Shown: piece by piece, positions 27,006 through 36,630 of the stretch
How the letters are laid out: every line of letters begins with the position of its first letter
Numbering within the stretch: the first letter of the stretch is position 1
From: an uncultured Cohaesibacter sp.
GTDB lineage: Bacteria; Pseudomonadota; Alphaproteobacteria; Rhizobiales; Cohaesibacteraceae
NCBI RefSeq assembly: GCF_963662805.1
Contig: NZ_OY759856.1
Location: forward strand, 186,001 to 250,000
Length of the DNA stretch: 64,000 bases
Direction of reading: 5' to 3'
Made by a program: the position numbers and the translations under genes
Notes under the pieces: model-generated
The model's input: the letters and a program-made list of their open reading frames with translations, nothing else
What the model was told of the DNA's origin: nothing
The model's database searches: none

Positions 27006-28916
27006 TTAATCTTCGATCACGCCATCCTGTCCCGGAGGCAACCAGCCACGCTCCACACGGACGCGAAATGCACTCTTTCCCTCTTTCAGCGCCTGCTCCT
27101 GTTCGGCCATCACGTCCTTCGTCTTCTCGACATAGGCCGTGTTCTGATGGGCTGGAACCTCCGGATCATAGAGCCGAGCGAGTTCCGCGATTGCCCGTTT
27201 GTCGCTCGCCTCGTAATCCTGAACATGCTTCTCGGCATCGTAAGGGTGCATACCGAGCGCTTCCAGCACCGAACGGCCCGTCCGCACGGCACTGTCGAAC
27301 GTATCGCGAATGATATCGCGGCAGCCCATGGCGTAAAGCTCATAGACATGCTGCCGGTTCATCGCGCGCGCCACCACATGCACATGCGGATAGGTCTCGT
27401 GCATGTAATGCACCAGCGCCGTTGTCTGCTCCGCATTGTCAATGGCGATCACCAAAGCGTCGGCCGTCTCGATCCCCGCCGCATGCAGAAGATCCGGCCG
27501 GGTTGCGTCGCCAAAGAAGGCGCGAATGCCATAGGCCCGCAAGAGATCAAGCTGCGCCGAGCTGTGATCGAGCACCACTGTCGAATAGCCCGCAGTTCTG
27601 AGGATGCGGTTGACCACCCCTCCGAACCGTCCATGACCGGCGATGATCACCTGCCCCTTCTCGGTGATATCATCATACTCGCGCGCCTGCCCTTCGACAT
27701 AGCGTGGCGCAATGATCCGGTCGTAAAGAATGAACAGGGCCGGGGTCAGCACCATCGACATGGTGACAACCAGCAGAAGCTGCTCGGACATGGCTTTGTC
27801 GATGACACCATTCGCCACCGTATAGGACAGCAGCACAAAGCCGAATTCCCCCGCCTGCGCAAGCCCCAGCGCCACCAGCCAGCGATCGGCGCCCCGGATC
27901 CGGAACAAAAAGGCAAGGCAGTAAATCACCACCAGCTTCGTTGCCATCACACCAAGCGTGATGCCAACAAGGGTGAAGAAATGGTCCAGCAACAGGCCAA
28001 AGTCGACATTGGCCCCGACCGTGATGAAGAAAAGCCCCAGCAACAGGCCCTTGAACGGCTCCACATCACTTTCAAGCTCGTGCCGATATTCACTGTTGGC
28101 GAGCACCACACCGGCAACAAAGGTACCGAGTGCTGGCGAAAGCCCGACAAGGGTCATCATCAGGGCAATACCGATCACCAGCATCAGCGCGGCTGCAACA
28201 AACAGCTCGCGCAGTTGCGCCATGGCAATGAAGCGGAAAACGGGACGCGTCAGGAACCGCCCGCCGATCACCACGAGACCGACAGAGGCAAAGATGATCA
28301 CCACCCGCCACCAGATCGGCAGGCTGCTGATCCATTCGGGACTGGTGGATTGAACCTCGCTCGCCGCCTCGCCCGCCATCTGCTGAACCGAGCCACCAAG
28401 CTCCGGCAGAGCCAGCAAAGGCAACAGCGCAAGCAACGGGATGAACGCCATATCCTGAAACAGCAGGATGGAAAAGGCACCCTTGCCACCATCTCCCTTC
28501 ATCAACCCCTTTTCCTCAAGCGTCTGCAACACGATTGCAGTCGAGGACATTGAGAAAATGGCCCCGATCGCCAGACTGACCGGCCAGGATAAATCAAGCG
28601 CCATGAAGCCCACCATCAGAAGCGCGGTTGTCAGCACAAGCTGCAATCCGCCAAATCCGATCAGTCTTGCTTTCATCCGCCACAACAGCCGGGGCTCAAG
28701 CTCGAGCCCGACCAGAAACAGCATCATCACCACACCGAATTCGGCAAAATGCTGCAGGCTCTCCACATCAACCGAGAGTGCGGACAGGATCGGTTCGAGA
28801 AGCATTCCGGCAATCAAATAGCCCATAACCGACCCGAGCCCCAAGCGCGAAGCAATCGGCACCGCCGCCACACCAGCCACCAAGAGCATGAAGGAGATCA
28901 GGAGGAATTCACTCAT
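27006..28916 (-). CDS. kefC: Monovalent cation:proton antiporter-2, Kef type
   Basis: Inner-membrane potassium/proton antiporter of 636 aa. The first 380 residues form a CPA2 Na/H-exchanger domain with about 12 membrane segments (GVVMMLFLVGLELEPRLLW, SSTAIVLQTLEEKGL, FGLLLDHFFTLVGITLGVMA, LGLAQAGEFGFVLLSYTV). A TrkA-N/RCK domain follows from about 395 with nucleotide-binding GHGRFGGVVNRIL and VIAIDNAEQTTALV. The start overlaps the stop of the upstream flavoprotein gene, typical of kefF-kefC pairs. KefC and KefB cannot be told apart from sequence; a glutathione-gated efflux role in electrophile stress is inferred from the pairing. Confidence 0.9.
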   Translation of the reverse strand: MSEFLLISFMLLVAGVAAVPIASRLGLGSVMGYLIAGMLLEPILSALSVDVESLQHFAEFGVVMMLFLVGLELEPRLLWRMKARLIGFGGLQLVLTTALLMVGFMALDLSWPVSLAIGAIFSMSSTAIVLQTLEEKGLMKGDGGKGAFSILLFQDMAFIPLLALLPLLALPELGGSVQQMAGEAASEVQSTSPEWISSLPIWWRVVIIFASVGLVVIGGRFLTRPVFRFIAMAQLRELFVAAALMLVIGIALMMTLVGLSPALGTFVAGVVLANSEYRHELESDVEPFKGLLLGLFFITVGANVDFGLLLDHFFTLVGITLGVMATKLVVIYCLAFLFRIRGADRWLVALGLAQAGEFGFVLLSYTVANGVIDKAMSEQLLLVVTMSMVLTPALFILYDRIIAPRYVEGQAREYDDITEKGQVIIAGHGRFGGVVNRILRTAGYSTVVLDHSSAQLDLLRAYGIRAFFGDATRPDLLHAAGIETADALVIAIDNAEQTTALVHYMHETYPHVHVVARAMNRQHVYELYAMGCRDIIRDTFDSAVRTGRSVLEALGMHPYDAEKHVQDYEASDKRAIAELARLYDPEVPAHQNTAYVEKTKDVMAEQEQALKEGKSAFRVRVERGWLPPGQDGVIED

Positions 28917-29542
28917 GGCGTCACACCTCCGGCTTCGTCCTTATTGCCAATCGGCAGGTGATCATGAAAAACCATCTTGTAGTCAGCCGCAGCAGTCCGG
29001 TCATAAGTATCGTCACGCAAGGCAACGAGCAGGCGAACATAGCCTTCCACATGCGCCTCGACCCTTTGTTCCTTGGGAGCCTTGAGCGCGGTGTGAAGCA
29101 CATAGGGAGGCAGATAGGTCATCTTGCAAAGTCGTGCGGTCTGCTCAAGTGGCGTGAGGAAGGTGGTCAGCGGGTAATGCTGATAGCCATCGAAATTGAA
29201 GGCATCCTGCGGCCCGGCGGTGGAGACCGCAAGCATCATCGCCTTGCCTTCAAGCGCGGTGCCCTCATGGCCATAGGCAAAGCCATATTCGAGCACCAGA
29301 TCCTGCCATTCCTTGAGCAGCGACGGGGTCGAATACCAGAACAGCGGAAACTGGAAGACGATCACGTCGTGGGTGCAGAGCCGCTCCTGCTCCCGGTCGA
29401 TGTCCACATTGTGCCGGGGATAGTCCGCATAGAGATCGACAAAGCTGATCCCTTCGAGCGCCTGCGCACGCGAGGCCATGGCCTTGTTCACTTTGGAATA
29501 TTTATGCCCCGGATGAGCATAGTAGACGAGCACTCTTGCCAT
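28913..29542 (-). CDS. Kef ancillary NAD(P)H oxidoreductase (KefF/KefG family)
   Basis: Flavodoxin-like NAD(P)H dehydrogenase of 209 aa (ARVLVYYAHPGHKYSKVNKA, HDVIVFQFPLFWYSTPSLLK, KAMMLAVSTAGPQDAFN). KefF and KefG bind the cytoplasmic face of Kef antiporters and are needed for full activity. The stop overlaps the kefC start by the ATGA junction, so coupled translation is likely. The 193 bases between its start and the 3' end of dnaE2 hold no gene I can see. Confidence 0.9.
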   Translation of the reverse strand: MARVLVYYAHPGHKYSKVNKAMASRAQALEGISFVDLYADYPRHNVDIDREQERLCTHDVIVFQFPLFWYSTPSLLKEWQDLVLEYGFAYGHEGTALEGKAMMLAVSTAGPQDAFNFDGYQHYPLTTFLTPLEQTARLCKMTYLPPYVLHTALKAPKEQRVEAHVEGYVRLLVALRDDTYDRTAAADYKMVFHDHLPIGNKDEAGGVTP

Positions 29543-29735
29543 TTCTTCCCGCTTTCGCGTCTCGATGAATGAGACACCTTGCCACCTGCTCTCAAAATGT
29601 CGGTTCTTCGGCCGCTTAGCAAGCCATCTGAGGTAGAGAGCAGGTCTGCCTTGTGGGCTTCTGCCTCATTCATTACCTCAGCACGCAGCGCTGACCATGG
29701 CGTTTTCAATGCAAATGTCGGGCCGCTTTGTTACT

Positions 29736-32700
29736 TCAATGGAAATCCCGGCTGGGGAAAAGCTTCTTGGCCTGCTCGCGCGGATGGCGGGCGCGGGAGA
29801 CCGGCCGCGACAGCACCTTGGAGGGTTTGATCCGTGGTGCTTCGTCCGTCTGGGGATTGGTGATCCCGACCGCATCGTCAAGCGGATGACCCAATTCGGA
29901 CAGCCGGTCGGAGAGATCCTCGATCCTCTCGGCGATCAGATGCACCACGATGCCCTCTTTCTGCAGATAGCCATTGACCCGCAACAGACGCCCCGCAATC
30001 ACCGCCCGCCGGAAGGCCTTGTAGACCTTGGGCCAGACCACCACGTTCGAGACCCCGGTCTCATCCTCAAGGGTGATGAAGATGACGCCCGAGGCGGTCC
30101 CCGGGCGCTGGCGTGTGATGACGAGACCACAGACGCTGACCCGCTTCAGCCCCGTGCCCAGCAAGTCCGCATGGGTCGTCAGATCCGGCATGGAGGGGCG
30201 CAGCAACTCCATCGGATGCGCCCTGAGCGACAGGCGCATCGAGACATAATCCTCCACCACCTCCTCGCCCAGATGCATGGAGGGAAGTTGAACCCGAGGT
30301 TCGGAAATGAAGTCCCCCTCGATGGGGTCATTGAACAGTGGCAGGGGCTTCTGCCGCCCGATGGCCTTGACCTGCCAGAGCGCATCGCGCCGGTCCATTT
30401 CCATCGAGACAAAGGCATCGGCTTCGGCCAACCGCTCAAGCGCTGCCGAGGACAGCCCCGCCCTCTGCCACACGCTCTGAGGATCGGGATAACCGTTGCC
30501 GCGCGCAGCGACAATCCAGTCCGCCTCCTCCTCGGAGAAGCCCTTGATCTGGCGGAAGCCGAGACGGATGGCCAGCGCTCCGTCATTGCGCTGCTCAAGG
30601 GCATTGTCCCAGCCGCTGTTGTTGATGCAGACCGGCCGCACCTCGATGCCATGCTCGCGTGCATCGCGCACAATCTGGGCCGGAGCATAAAAGCCCATCG
30701 GTTGGGAATTGAGCAGGGCGCAGGCAAAGACCGCCGGATGATGACACTTCAGCCAGGCCGAAACATAGGCCAGCATGGCAAAGGCCGCCGCGTGGCTCTC
30801 GGGAAAGCCATATTCGCCAAAGCCCTCGATCTGGGAGAAACAGCGTTCGGCGAAGTCCTTGTCATAACCCCGCTCCAGCATGCCGCCCATGAAACGCTCC
30901 TTGAAGGTATGGATCGTCCCCATACGGCGGAAGGTGGCGAGCGAGCGCCGGAGCCGGTCGGCCTCCTCGGGCGTGAAGCCTGCCGCCACCACGGCAATCT
31001 GCATCGCTTGTTCCTGAAACAACGGCACCCCGAGCGTCTTGCCCAGCACCTCCTCAAGCGCCCGGGAGGGATAATGAACGCTCTCCCGCCCCTGTCGCCG
31101 GTTGATATAGGGATGCACCATGCCGCCCTGAATGGGGCCGGGCCGGACGATCGCCACCTCGATGACCAGATCATAGAAGGTGCGCGGACGCATCCGCGGC
31201 AGAAAGTTCATCTGCGCCCGGCTCTCGACCTGGAACACCCCCACCGCATCGGCCACGCACAGCATGTCATAGGTCGCAGCATCCTCCTGCGGTACCCCGC
31301 CGATGCTGTAATGCAGCCCCTCATGGAGCTTGAGAAGATCAAAGCTCTTGCGGATGCAGGTCAGCATGCCGAGGCTCAGGATATCCACTTTGAGAATGTT
31401 GAGCGCATCGATATCGTCCTTGTCCCATTCGATGATGGTCCGGTCTTCCATCGCCGCATTCTCGATGGGGCACAGCTCATCAAGCCGCCCCTTGGTGATG
31501 ATGAAGCCGCCCACATGCTGGGAGAGATGGCGCGGGAAACCGATAATCTCGGCAATCAGACGCAGGGTCTGCATCAGGCGTCGGTCTCCCGGCTCAAGAC
31601 CGAGCGCCTGCATCCGGCTCACATCCACCCCCTCGTTCGACCAGCCCCAGATCTGACCCGACAGCGCCGCCGTCACATCCTGAGAAAGGCCCATCACCTT
31701 GCCCACCTCGCGAATGGCCGAGCGGGTGCGAAAATGAATGACCGTCGCGCACAGGCCCGCCCGCTCGCGCCCATAACGTTCATAGATATGCTGGATCACC
31801 TCCTCGCGCCGCTCATGCTCGAAATCCACGTCGATATCGGGCGGCTCGCCGCGATGCTCCGAGACGAAACGCTCGAACACCATGGTAATGGTCTCGGGCG
31901 CCACATCGGTAATGCCAAGGGCAAAGCAGAGGATGGAATTGGCCGCCGAGCCACGCCCCTGACAGAGGATCTTGCGACTGCGGGCAAAGGCCACGATGTC
32001 ATGCACCGTAAGGAAATAGGCAGCGAACCCCAGCTTTGCGACCAGCGCCAGCTCCTTGTCGGCGAGCGCCTGCGACTTCTCCGGCACCCCATGCGGATAA
32101 CGGCGCTTGAGGCCTTCCCCCGTCAGCCGCTCGAGCCGCTCCTGCGGGCCTTCCCCGTCGGCGATCTCGTCCGGATAGTCATAGCTCAGCTCGCTGAGAC
32201 AGAAGGTGCAGCGCATGGCGATCTCGCCCGCCCGCCGGATCGCCGCGGGATGCCGCCGATAGAGCCGCGCCATGTCAGCCGCCCCCTTCAGCCGCCGCTC
32301 CGCATTGGGTAGGGCCCGGGAGCCGATCTCGTCGATGGTGACATGCTCGCGCATGCAGGTCAGCACATCGGCCAACTGCCGCCGCCGCCCATGGTGCATG
32401 AGCACATCGCCCACCGCCACCATCGGCGCGGCAAGACGATAGGCAAGCTGAGCGCACGCATCGAAATGCGCCTGATCCGAGCCATTGTAGGCCGGGGCCG
32501 CCCCCAGAAAGACCGAACCGGGAAAGCGCTGCACCGCCTGCCGGATATGCGATATCACATCGCCATGCCCCAGTCCCTGTTGCGGCAGGGCAATCAGCAT
32601 CATGCCCGAACAACCCTCCAGCATGTCCACCAGATCCAGCAGGCATTCCCCCTTCTCCGCCCGCCGCTTGCCAAGGGTGAGGAGCCGCGTCAAACGCTGA

Positions 32701-33168
32701 TAGGCTGCCCGGTCCGTCGGCAGGGCCACCCAGTCAAGCGCGCTGTCCCGGAGCACCAGTCGCGCTCCAACGATGAGCCGCGGCAGCTTGATGACAGGAG
32801 GCGGGGTGAGCTCGGGCTGATCCGGTTCCTTGAGGATCTGGCGGCTCGACGGATTGATCCGCTGGCTCGAGCGTACCTTGATCGCCTCACGCACCTTCTC
32901 ATCGATCTGGCGCTGCAATTCCTTCAGCGCAGAATAAGCCCGCACCACTCCGGCAAAGCGAATTCCGGTCGGTGATGGCAATCGCCTCAAGCCCCAGCTC
33001 CGCCGCACGGGTGACCAGTTCCTCCGGATGCGACGCCCCGGTGAGGAAGGTGAAATTCGAGGTCACACAGAGTTCCGAATAGCTTCTGGGGCGCATCTGT
33101 TCGAGCTGCTCGGGCGAGGACGGCACCCGGCTGCGGCCCCGCCCCCTTGCCACCAATAGCAGTCCCAC
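29736..33168 (-). pseudogene. dnaE2: Error-prone DNA polymerase DnaE2, single-base frameshift near N-terminus
   Basis: C-family polymerase of the ImuA-ImuB-DnaE2 translesion mutasome, about 1,140 aa if repaired. The N-terminal PHP part (SYSELCVTSNFTFLTGASHP, AIAITDRNSL) is in one frame from GTG 33168 or ATG 33096. The rest, from AGVVRAYSALKELQ through the catalytic PDIDVDFEHERREEVI and the C-terminal OB region, is in another. At 32955-32957 the minus strand reads CTTTGCC where CTTGCC would give NSLAGVVRAY, so one T is extra. All downstream motifs look intact. This could be a sequencing error or a genuine knockout. The proposed start is directly after the repaired imuB stop (TGA GTG). Confidence 0.9.
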
Positions 33169-34732
33169 TCATGCAAATTCCACCCTGCACGAACCAGCTG
33201 GAAAGATGGCTGAGAGCATTCTGCGGCGTATGAAACAGCCACAGGCGCCAGCCCTGCCGGGTCTCGACCCACCAGTAATCCCGGATGCCCGACCGCCAGG
33301 CCGGATCCTCCCACCACCATTCGGGCGCGATCCGCTCCGGTCCCCGCGCCCGCTCCACGCTCAGATGCATGCGCCGCCAGCGAAACTGGGCCGGAGGCTC
33401 CCGGCGCGCGGCATCCTCCTGCGACGACAAAGGCAGCACGATCGGCTCGGGCGGAAACAGCAGCAAGGGCCGCGCCAGCCCCGAAATTGCACCCTTGCGC
33501 GGCCATTCCTTCACCGCCTCGCTGAAGGCCGCAGGTTGCAGAGAGAAGCCCAGTTCAGGGATATGGCTGTCGGCAGGCACGAACCGCAGCACATTCTCAA
33601 GCCCGATCCGACTGCCCAGCCGGGTGATGAGATCATCAAGCGGCCTCAGCACCCCCTTGTCCCCCGCCTGACCATCGGCAAGAGCCGGAGCCGCCAACTG
33701 CTCGTCCACCATCGGCTCGACCACCACGGCCTCAAGCCGCACCATGTCGATGCCGAAGCCTGCGTCCACCTCGTCGACGCTGCGCTCGAACAGCGGCAGG
33801 ATCCGGCCAGCCTCCCGCATGGGACGGGCCAGCCGCAGCTCCACCTGACTGGCCACCTGATCGAGCCGCCGCATGGTCAGCTGGAGCACTCGCGCCCCAG
33901 CCCCCTGCTCTTCAAGCTTGTCGCACAACCGGTCGAGCAGCTTTTCGGCCACGGCCATCACATCGGACGTGAGACCGATCGGCTCGGGCAGGCTCATCCG
34001 CACCCCATAATGAGGCGGCTCGGAGAGCGGAGAAATCGCTTCCTCCCGATGGCCAAACGCCTGATCAAGACGCATCAAGGGCTCAAGACCAAACCGGCGT
34101 GTCACCGTTGAGCGCGGCAAGGCATAAAGATCCTCGATTGTCCGAACGCCAAGCCGCAACAGGCCGGTCACAATGCTGCCCTCAAGGCGCAGGGCCGCGA
34201 CCGGCAATCCCCCGAGAAGCGAACGGCTCTTGCCCGGCGGGGCAATCCGGCCCGAGAGGTCTTCTCCCGCGCCATGATGGGCAAGAGCCCAGGCCCCGCC
34301 ACGGGTATCCGCCAACCCCAACCGCACCCCAAGCCCGGCCCGGAACAGGCGCTCCCGCATGGTCTCGAGCAGGGACAGCTCTCCCCCGAACAGATGGGTC
34401 GAGCCGGTCACGTCGAGCACCAGACCATCCTCGCCCTCAAGCCCGACCCAGGGGCAATAGCGCCCGGCCCAGCGCGCCAGCAGACGCAGGAAATGCGCAT
34501 CCGCCTCGCGGTTGGCAGGCAGCGTCTGCAACGCGGGACACAGAGCCCGCGCATCGGCAAGGCCCATGCCGCGCTGGATGCCCTCCAGCTCCGCCCGCTC
34601 GTTGAGGCAGTAGATCCGATCGCTGTTACTCTGCTGCCACGTGAGCGCAAAGGGCGTCACCAGCGAGTGACGGCGCAGGACCCGGTCGCTCGCCAGCCTC
34701 GGAAACCACAATGACACGACGCGTCTCTGCAT
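32987..34732 (-). CDS. imuB: ImuB, catalytically inactive Y-family polymerase-like protein
   Basis: Hub protein of the mutasome, bridging the beta clamp, ImuA and DnaE2. The Y-family fold is recognisable (VVSLWFPRLASDRVLRR, GLADARALCPALQTLPANRE, GVRTIEDLYALPRSTVTRRFG), but the first metal-binding motif has no acidic pair, as in other ImuB proteins. The frame runs on to 32987, giving a strange tail after WFVQGGICMSG. Removing one base at 33178-33179 gives WFVQGGFA and a stop at 33169, the C-terminus usual for the family. So the true gene is probably 33169-34732 with a one-base insertion. It overlaps imuA by 107 bases. Confidence 0.9.
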   Translation of the reverse strand: MQRRVVSLWFPRLASDRVLRRHSLVTPFALTWQQSNSDRIYCLNERAELEGIQRGMGLADARALCPALQTLPANREADAHFLRLLARWAGRYCPWVGLEGEDGLVLDVTGSTHLFGGELSLLETMRERLFRAGLGVRLGLADTRGGAWALAHHGAGEDLSGRIAPPGKSRSLLGGLPVAALRLEGSIVTGLLRLGVRTIEDLYALPRSTVTRRFGLEPLMRLDQAFGHREEAISPLSEPPHYGVRMSLPEPIGLTSDVMAVAEKLLDRLCDKLEEQGAGARVLQLTMRRLDQVASQVELRLARPMREAGRILPLFERSVDEVDAGFGIDMVRLEAVVVEPMVDEQLAAPALADGQAGDKGVLRPLDDLITRLGSRIGLENVLRFVPADSHIPELGFSLQPAAFSEAVKEWPRKGAISGLARPLLLFPPEPIVLPLSSQEDAARREPPAQFRWRRMHLSVERARGPERIAPEWWWEDPAWRSGIRDYWWVETRQGWRLWLFHTPQNALSHLSSWFVQGGICMSGTAIGGKGAGPQPGAVLARAARTDAPQKLFGTLCDLEFHLPHRGVASGGTGHPCGGAGA

Positions 34733-35294
34733 CCCAAATGATGTCCCAATTGCCTAATGTTCCACTTTTGTTCTTTATAAGCTGCCAACGCTGAAGAGTC
34801 GAGTCACCCGATGCAAAAGCCGTTGGAAAGAAAGCAGGAAAGCGCCGCCCGGCGGCAGAAACCGGCGCACAATGCCAGCGGCTTTCGGCGGCATTGTTGC
34901 CCATGCCATCCCCGATCATCAGGATCCCGGTCGACCCGCCAGCCTCTGCTGCCAACTGCAACCGACGCCCCGCTGTGAAGGACAGCGGACGGGAGGCTTC
35001 GGCCACCACCACGGACACCGCCCCGGACCGCAGGGCTTCCTCGGCACAGGCCTGCATCGACCTGTGATCGGGCACCCGCACCATCAACAACCGCCCGGGA
35101 TCACAATAGGGCGCCAGCCCGGCGGGATTGAGCTGCTCGGCCCGCCAGTCCTCCACCAGCCACAGAGCCGTGCTCCTCCCCTCACGGGTTCTGAGGCCAC
35201 AGGCAATCGCCGCAAACAGGGCTGCCCCATGCCCGGTCACCTCATGCGCCCGCCCGGAGGCCAGAGGGTAGCACTCTGTAAAAAGACTCGTCAT
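34626..35294 (-). CDS. imuA: ImuA, RecA-like mutasome accessory protein
   Basis: Cassette-opening gene (222 aa from ATG 35294) of the SOS-induced imuA-imuB-dnaE2 unit. The protein resembles the RecA/SulA-like ImuA family: HEVTGHGAALFAAIACGL, ALWLVEDWRAEQLNPAGL, RLLMVRVPDHRSMQACAEEAL, and a C-terminal region that interacts with ImuB in related systems. I chose 35294 over the in-frame 35327 because the LexA box at 35311-35325 would otherwise lie inside the coding region. No frameshift is seen. Confidence 0.9.
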   Translation of the reverse strand: MTSLFTECYPLASGRAHEVTGHGAALFAAIACGLRTREGRSTALWLVEDWRAEQLNPAGLAPYCDPGRLLMVRVPDHRSMQACAEEALRSGAVSVVVAEASRPLSFTAGRRLQLAAEAGGSTGILMIGDGMGNNAAESRWHCAPVSAAGRRFPAFFPTAFASGDSTLQRWQLIKNKSGTLGNWDIIWDAETRRVIVVSEAGERPGPAPSLAGDALCAHVAAE

Positions 35295-35310
35295 CACACA
35301 CCTCAAATTA

Positions 35311-35325
35311 GAACATAAAGTGAAC
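35311..35325. promoter_or_regulatory. LexA (SOS) box in front of imuA
   Basis: GAAC-ATAAAGT-GAAC (GTTC-N7-GTTC on the coding strand) is the alphaproteobacterial LexA recognition sequence. It ends 17 bases upstream of the chosen imuA start, so bound LexA would cover the promoter. Confidence 0.85.
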
Positions 35326-35546
35326 ATATCAAATCAGCCGGGCTCTGTCAGCTCACAAATTGTCAAGACTACGCAGCAAGATAAGTCAATTCTGCAATTC
35401 AAATTCCAAAGTCATGCAATACACGCATAAATGCCAAGCGAACTTGTCTCTACATAAATTCGGCAGAAAATGGCAGAATACCGGCGAAAACAAGCGATAG
35501 AAAACCAGACGCCAATCCGGCAGACCGACCATACGAGGCAAGAGCC

Positions 35547-35678
35547 ATGTTCGAAAAAAGCAACCCCATCTCCGCCGTTCTCTCGATCTTCAAAAACTTC
35601 GGCCATTCCGAACCGCGCGTTCATCCCAATCGCCGCGAATGGGAAGCCATGACCTTCTACCGCCGCGGCGAAGAATAG
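35547..35678 (+). CDS. Small hypothetical protein (43 aa)
   Basis: ATG 35547 opens a 43-codon frame (MFEKSNPISAVLSIF, then NFGHSEPRVHPNRREWEAM, ending FYRRGEE) with GAGG about 9 bases upstream. The N-terminal third is amphipathic or hydrophobic and the rest polar and basic. Codon use fits the host better than the overlapping frame. I do not recognise the family. It lies alone between the divergent imuA promoter and yaiI. The flanking stretches 35326-35546 and 35679-35892 show nothing else. Confidence 0.45.
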   Translation: MFEKSNPISAVLSIFKNFGHSEPRVHPNRREWEAMTFYRRGEE

Positions 35679-35892
35679 AGAAACCGCGGCAAAGTCCGTG
35701 CGATGAGGCAACGAAGAGACTGTAACCGGCAGCCCCAAAAGGGACCAAAGAGACACTCGCAAAGCTCTTGAGACCAACCTGCGACAATTAGTCATCAAGA
35801 GACGAAGAATAAGAAGTGCATACCCCCTTTTGGCCCACTTTTCTTCCTACAACGAAAGTATTACAGTCCATCTTGTAAGTGAGCCAACGAAG

Positions 35893-35927
35893 CCCCTTCC
35901 CGAAGGGGTCCCGTCATCTGTGACGGG
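35893..35927 (+). other. Two tandem hairpins in the imuA-yaiI gap
   Basis: CCCCTT-CCCG-AAGGGG (35893-35908) is followed one base later by CCCGTCA-TCTG-TGACGGG (35910-35927). Both are perfect stems with tetraloops. Together with the terminator 70 bases on, they suggest a structured RNA or a dispersed palindromic repeat. Confidence 0.5.
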
Positions 35928-35996
35928 GGGCCACCGGGTACCATGCAGCCTCCTCCCCGACCATGCGTGTAACTCGGTCCCGCCCGGATGACATTC

Positions 35997-36042
35997 ATGC
36001 CTTGCCCCCGGCACATGCCGGGGACAGGGCATATTTCTTTTT
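35997..36042 (+). terminator. Strong intrinsic terminator before yaiI
   Basis: A stem of about 16 bp with one mismatch and one G-U pair: outer arms ATGCC and GGCAT, inner arms CCCCGGC and GCCGGGG around ACAT. It is followed by ATTTCTTTTT. It would end a + strand transcript from the small ORF or from a structured RNA at 35890 onward. Confidence 0.65.
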
Positions 36043-36147
36043 GGGGCTCCTTTTATCCCGCCTTCAAAACCTGGATACGCTGGCTTGCACGACAAGGCCT
36101 CGCTATAGTCGCGCTCGATGCGTGATTTGCCAGCAATCGGAAGAGCC

Positions 36148-36609
36148 ATGACCCAGATCGAAATCCTCGTCGATGCCGACGCCTGCCCGGTGAAGGACGA
36201 AATCTACAAGGTGGCCGAACGCCATCGGGTTCCCGTCACGCTGGTCGCCAACCAGTTCATGAGGTTGCCACGAGATATCGAGGTAAGCTTCGTAAAAGTC
36301 GAGGATGGTCCGGACGCCGCCGATGATCACATCGTCTCGGTCGCCCACCCAGCAGCCGTCGTGGTGACGGCAGATATCCTTCTGGCCCAGCGCTGCCTTG
36401 AAAAGGGCGCCAGCGTCATCGGCACCACGGGAAAACCCTTCACCGACAATTCCATCGGCTCGGCCGTCGCCATGCGCAATCTGATGGCGGATTTGCGCGA
36501 TGGAGGAGAAATCGGCGGAGGCCCGCCACCCTTCTCCAAAGCGGATCGCTCCCGCTTTCTCTCAAGCCTGCACGAGACGCTGGAAAAACTCCGCCGCGCG
36601 CAATCCTGA
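36148..36609 (+). CDS. YaiI/YqxD family protein (UPF0178)
   Basis: Conserved protein of 153 aa (MTQIEILVDADACPVKDEIYKVAERHR split over the N-terminus, then VTADILLAQRCLEKGASVI, FTDNSIGSAVAMRNLM, GGPPPFSKADRSRF). The family has a PIN-like/NYN fold with conserved acidic residues, here DADACP, and its biochemical role is unsettled. ATG 36148 matches family starts; an in-frame ATG at 36118 would add ten residues of poor likeness. It is a monocistronic gene converging on sitD. Confidence 0.88.
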   Translation: MTQIEILVDADACPVKDEIYKVAERHRVPVTLVANQFMRLPRDIEVSFVKVEDGPDAADDHIVSVAHPAAVVVTADILLAQRCLEKGASVIGTTGKPFTDNSIGSAVAMRNLMADLRDGGEIGGGPPPFSKADRSRFLSSLHETLEKLRRAQS

Positions 36610-36630
36610 TCGGCTCTCGGCACCTTGTGC

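Noticed and set aside
29697..32312. 871-codon open frame on the + strand opposite dnaE2
   Set aside because: DnaE2 motifs, including PDIDVDF, are on the minus strand. The antisense product is Arg/His/Pro-rich without domain likeness.
35847..36149. 100-codon minus-strand ORF in the imuA-yaiI gap
   Set aside because: It runs through the hairpins and terminator at 35893-36042; residues reflect palindromes, not a protein family.
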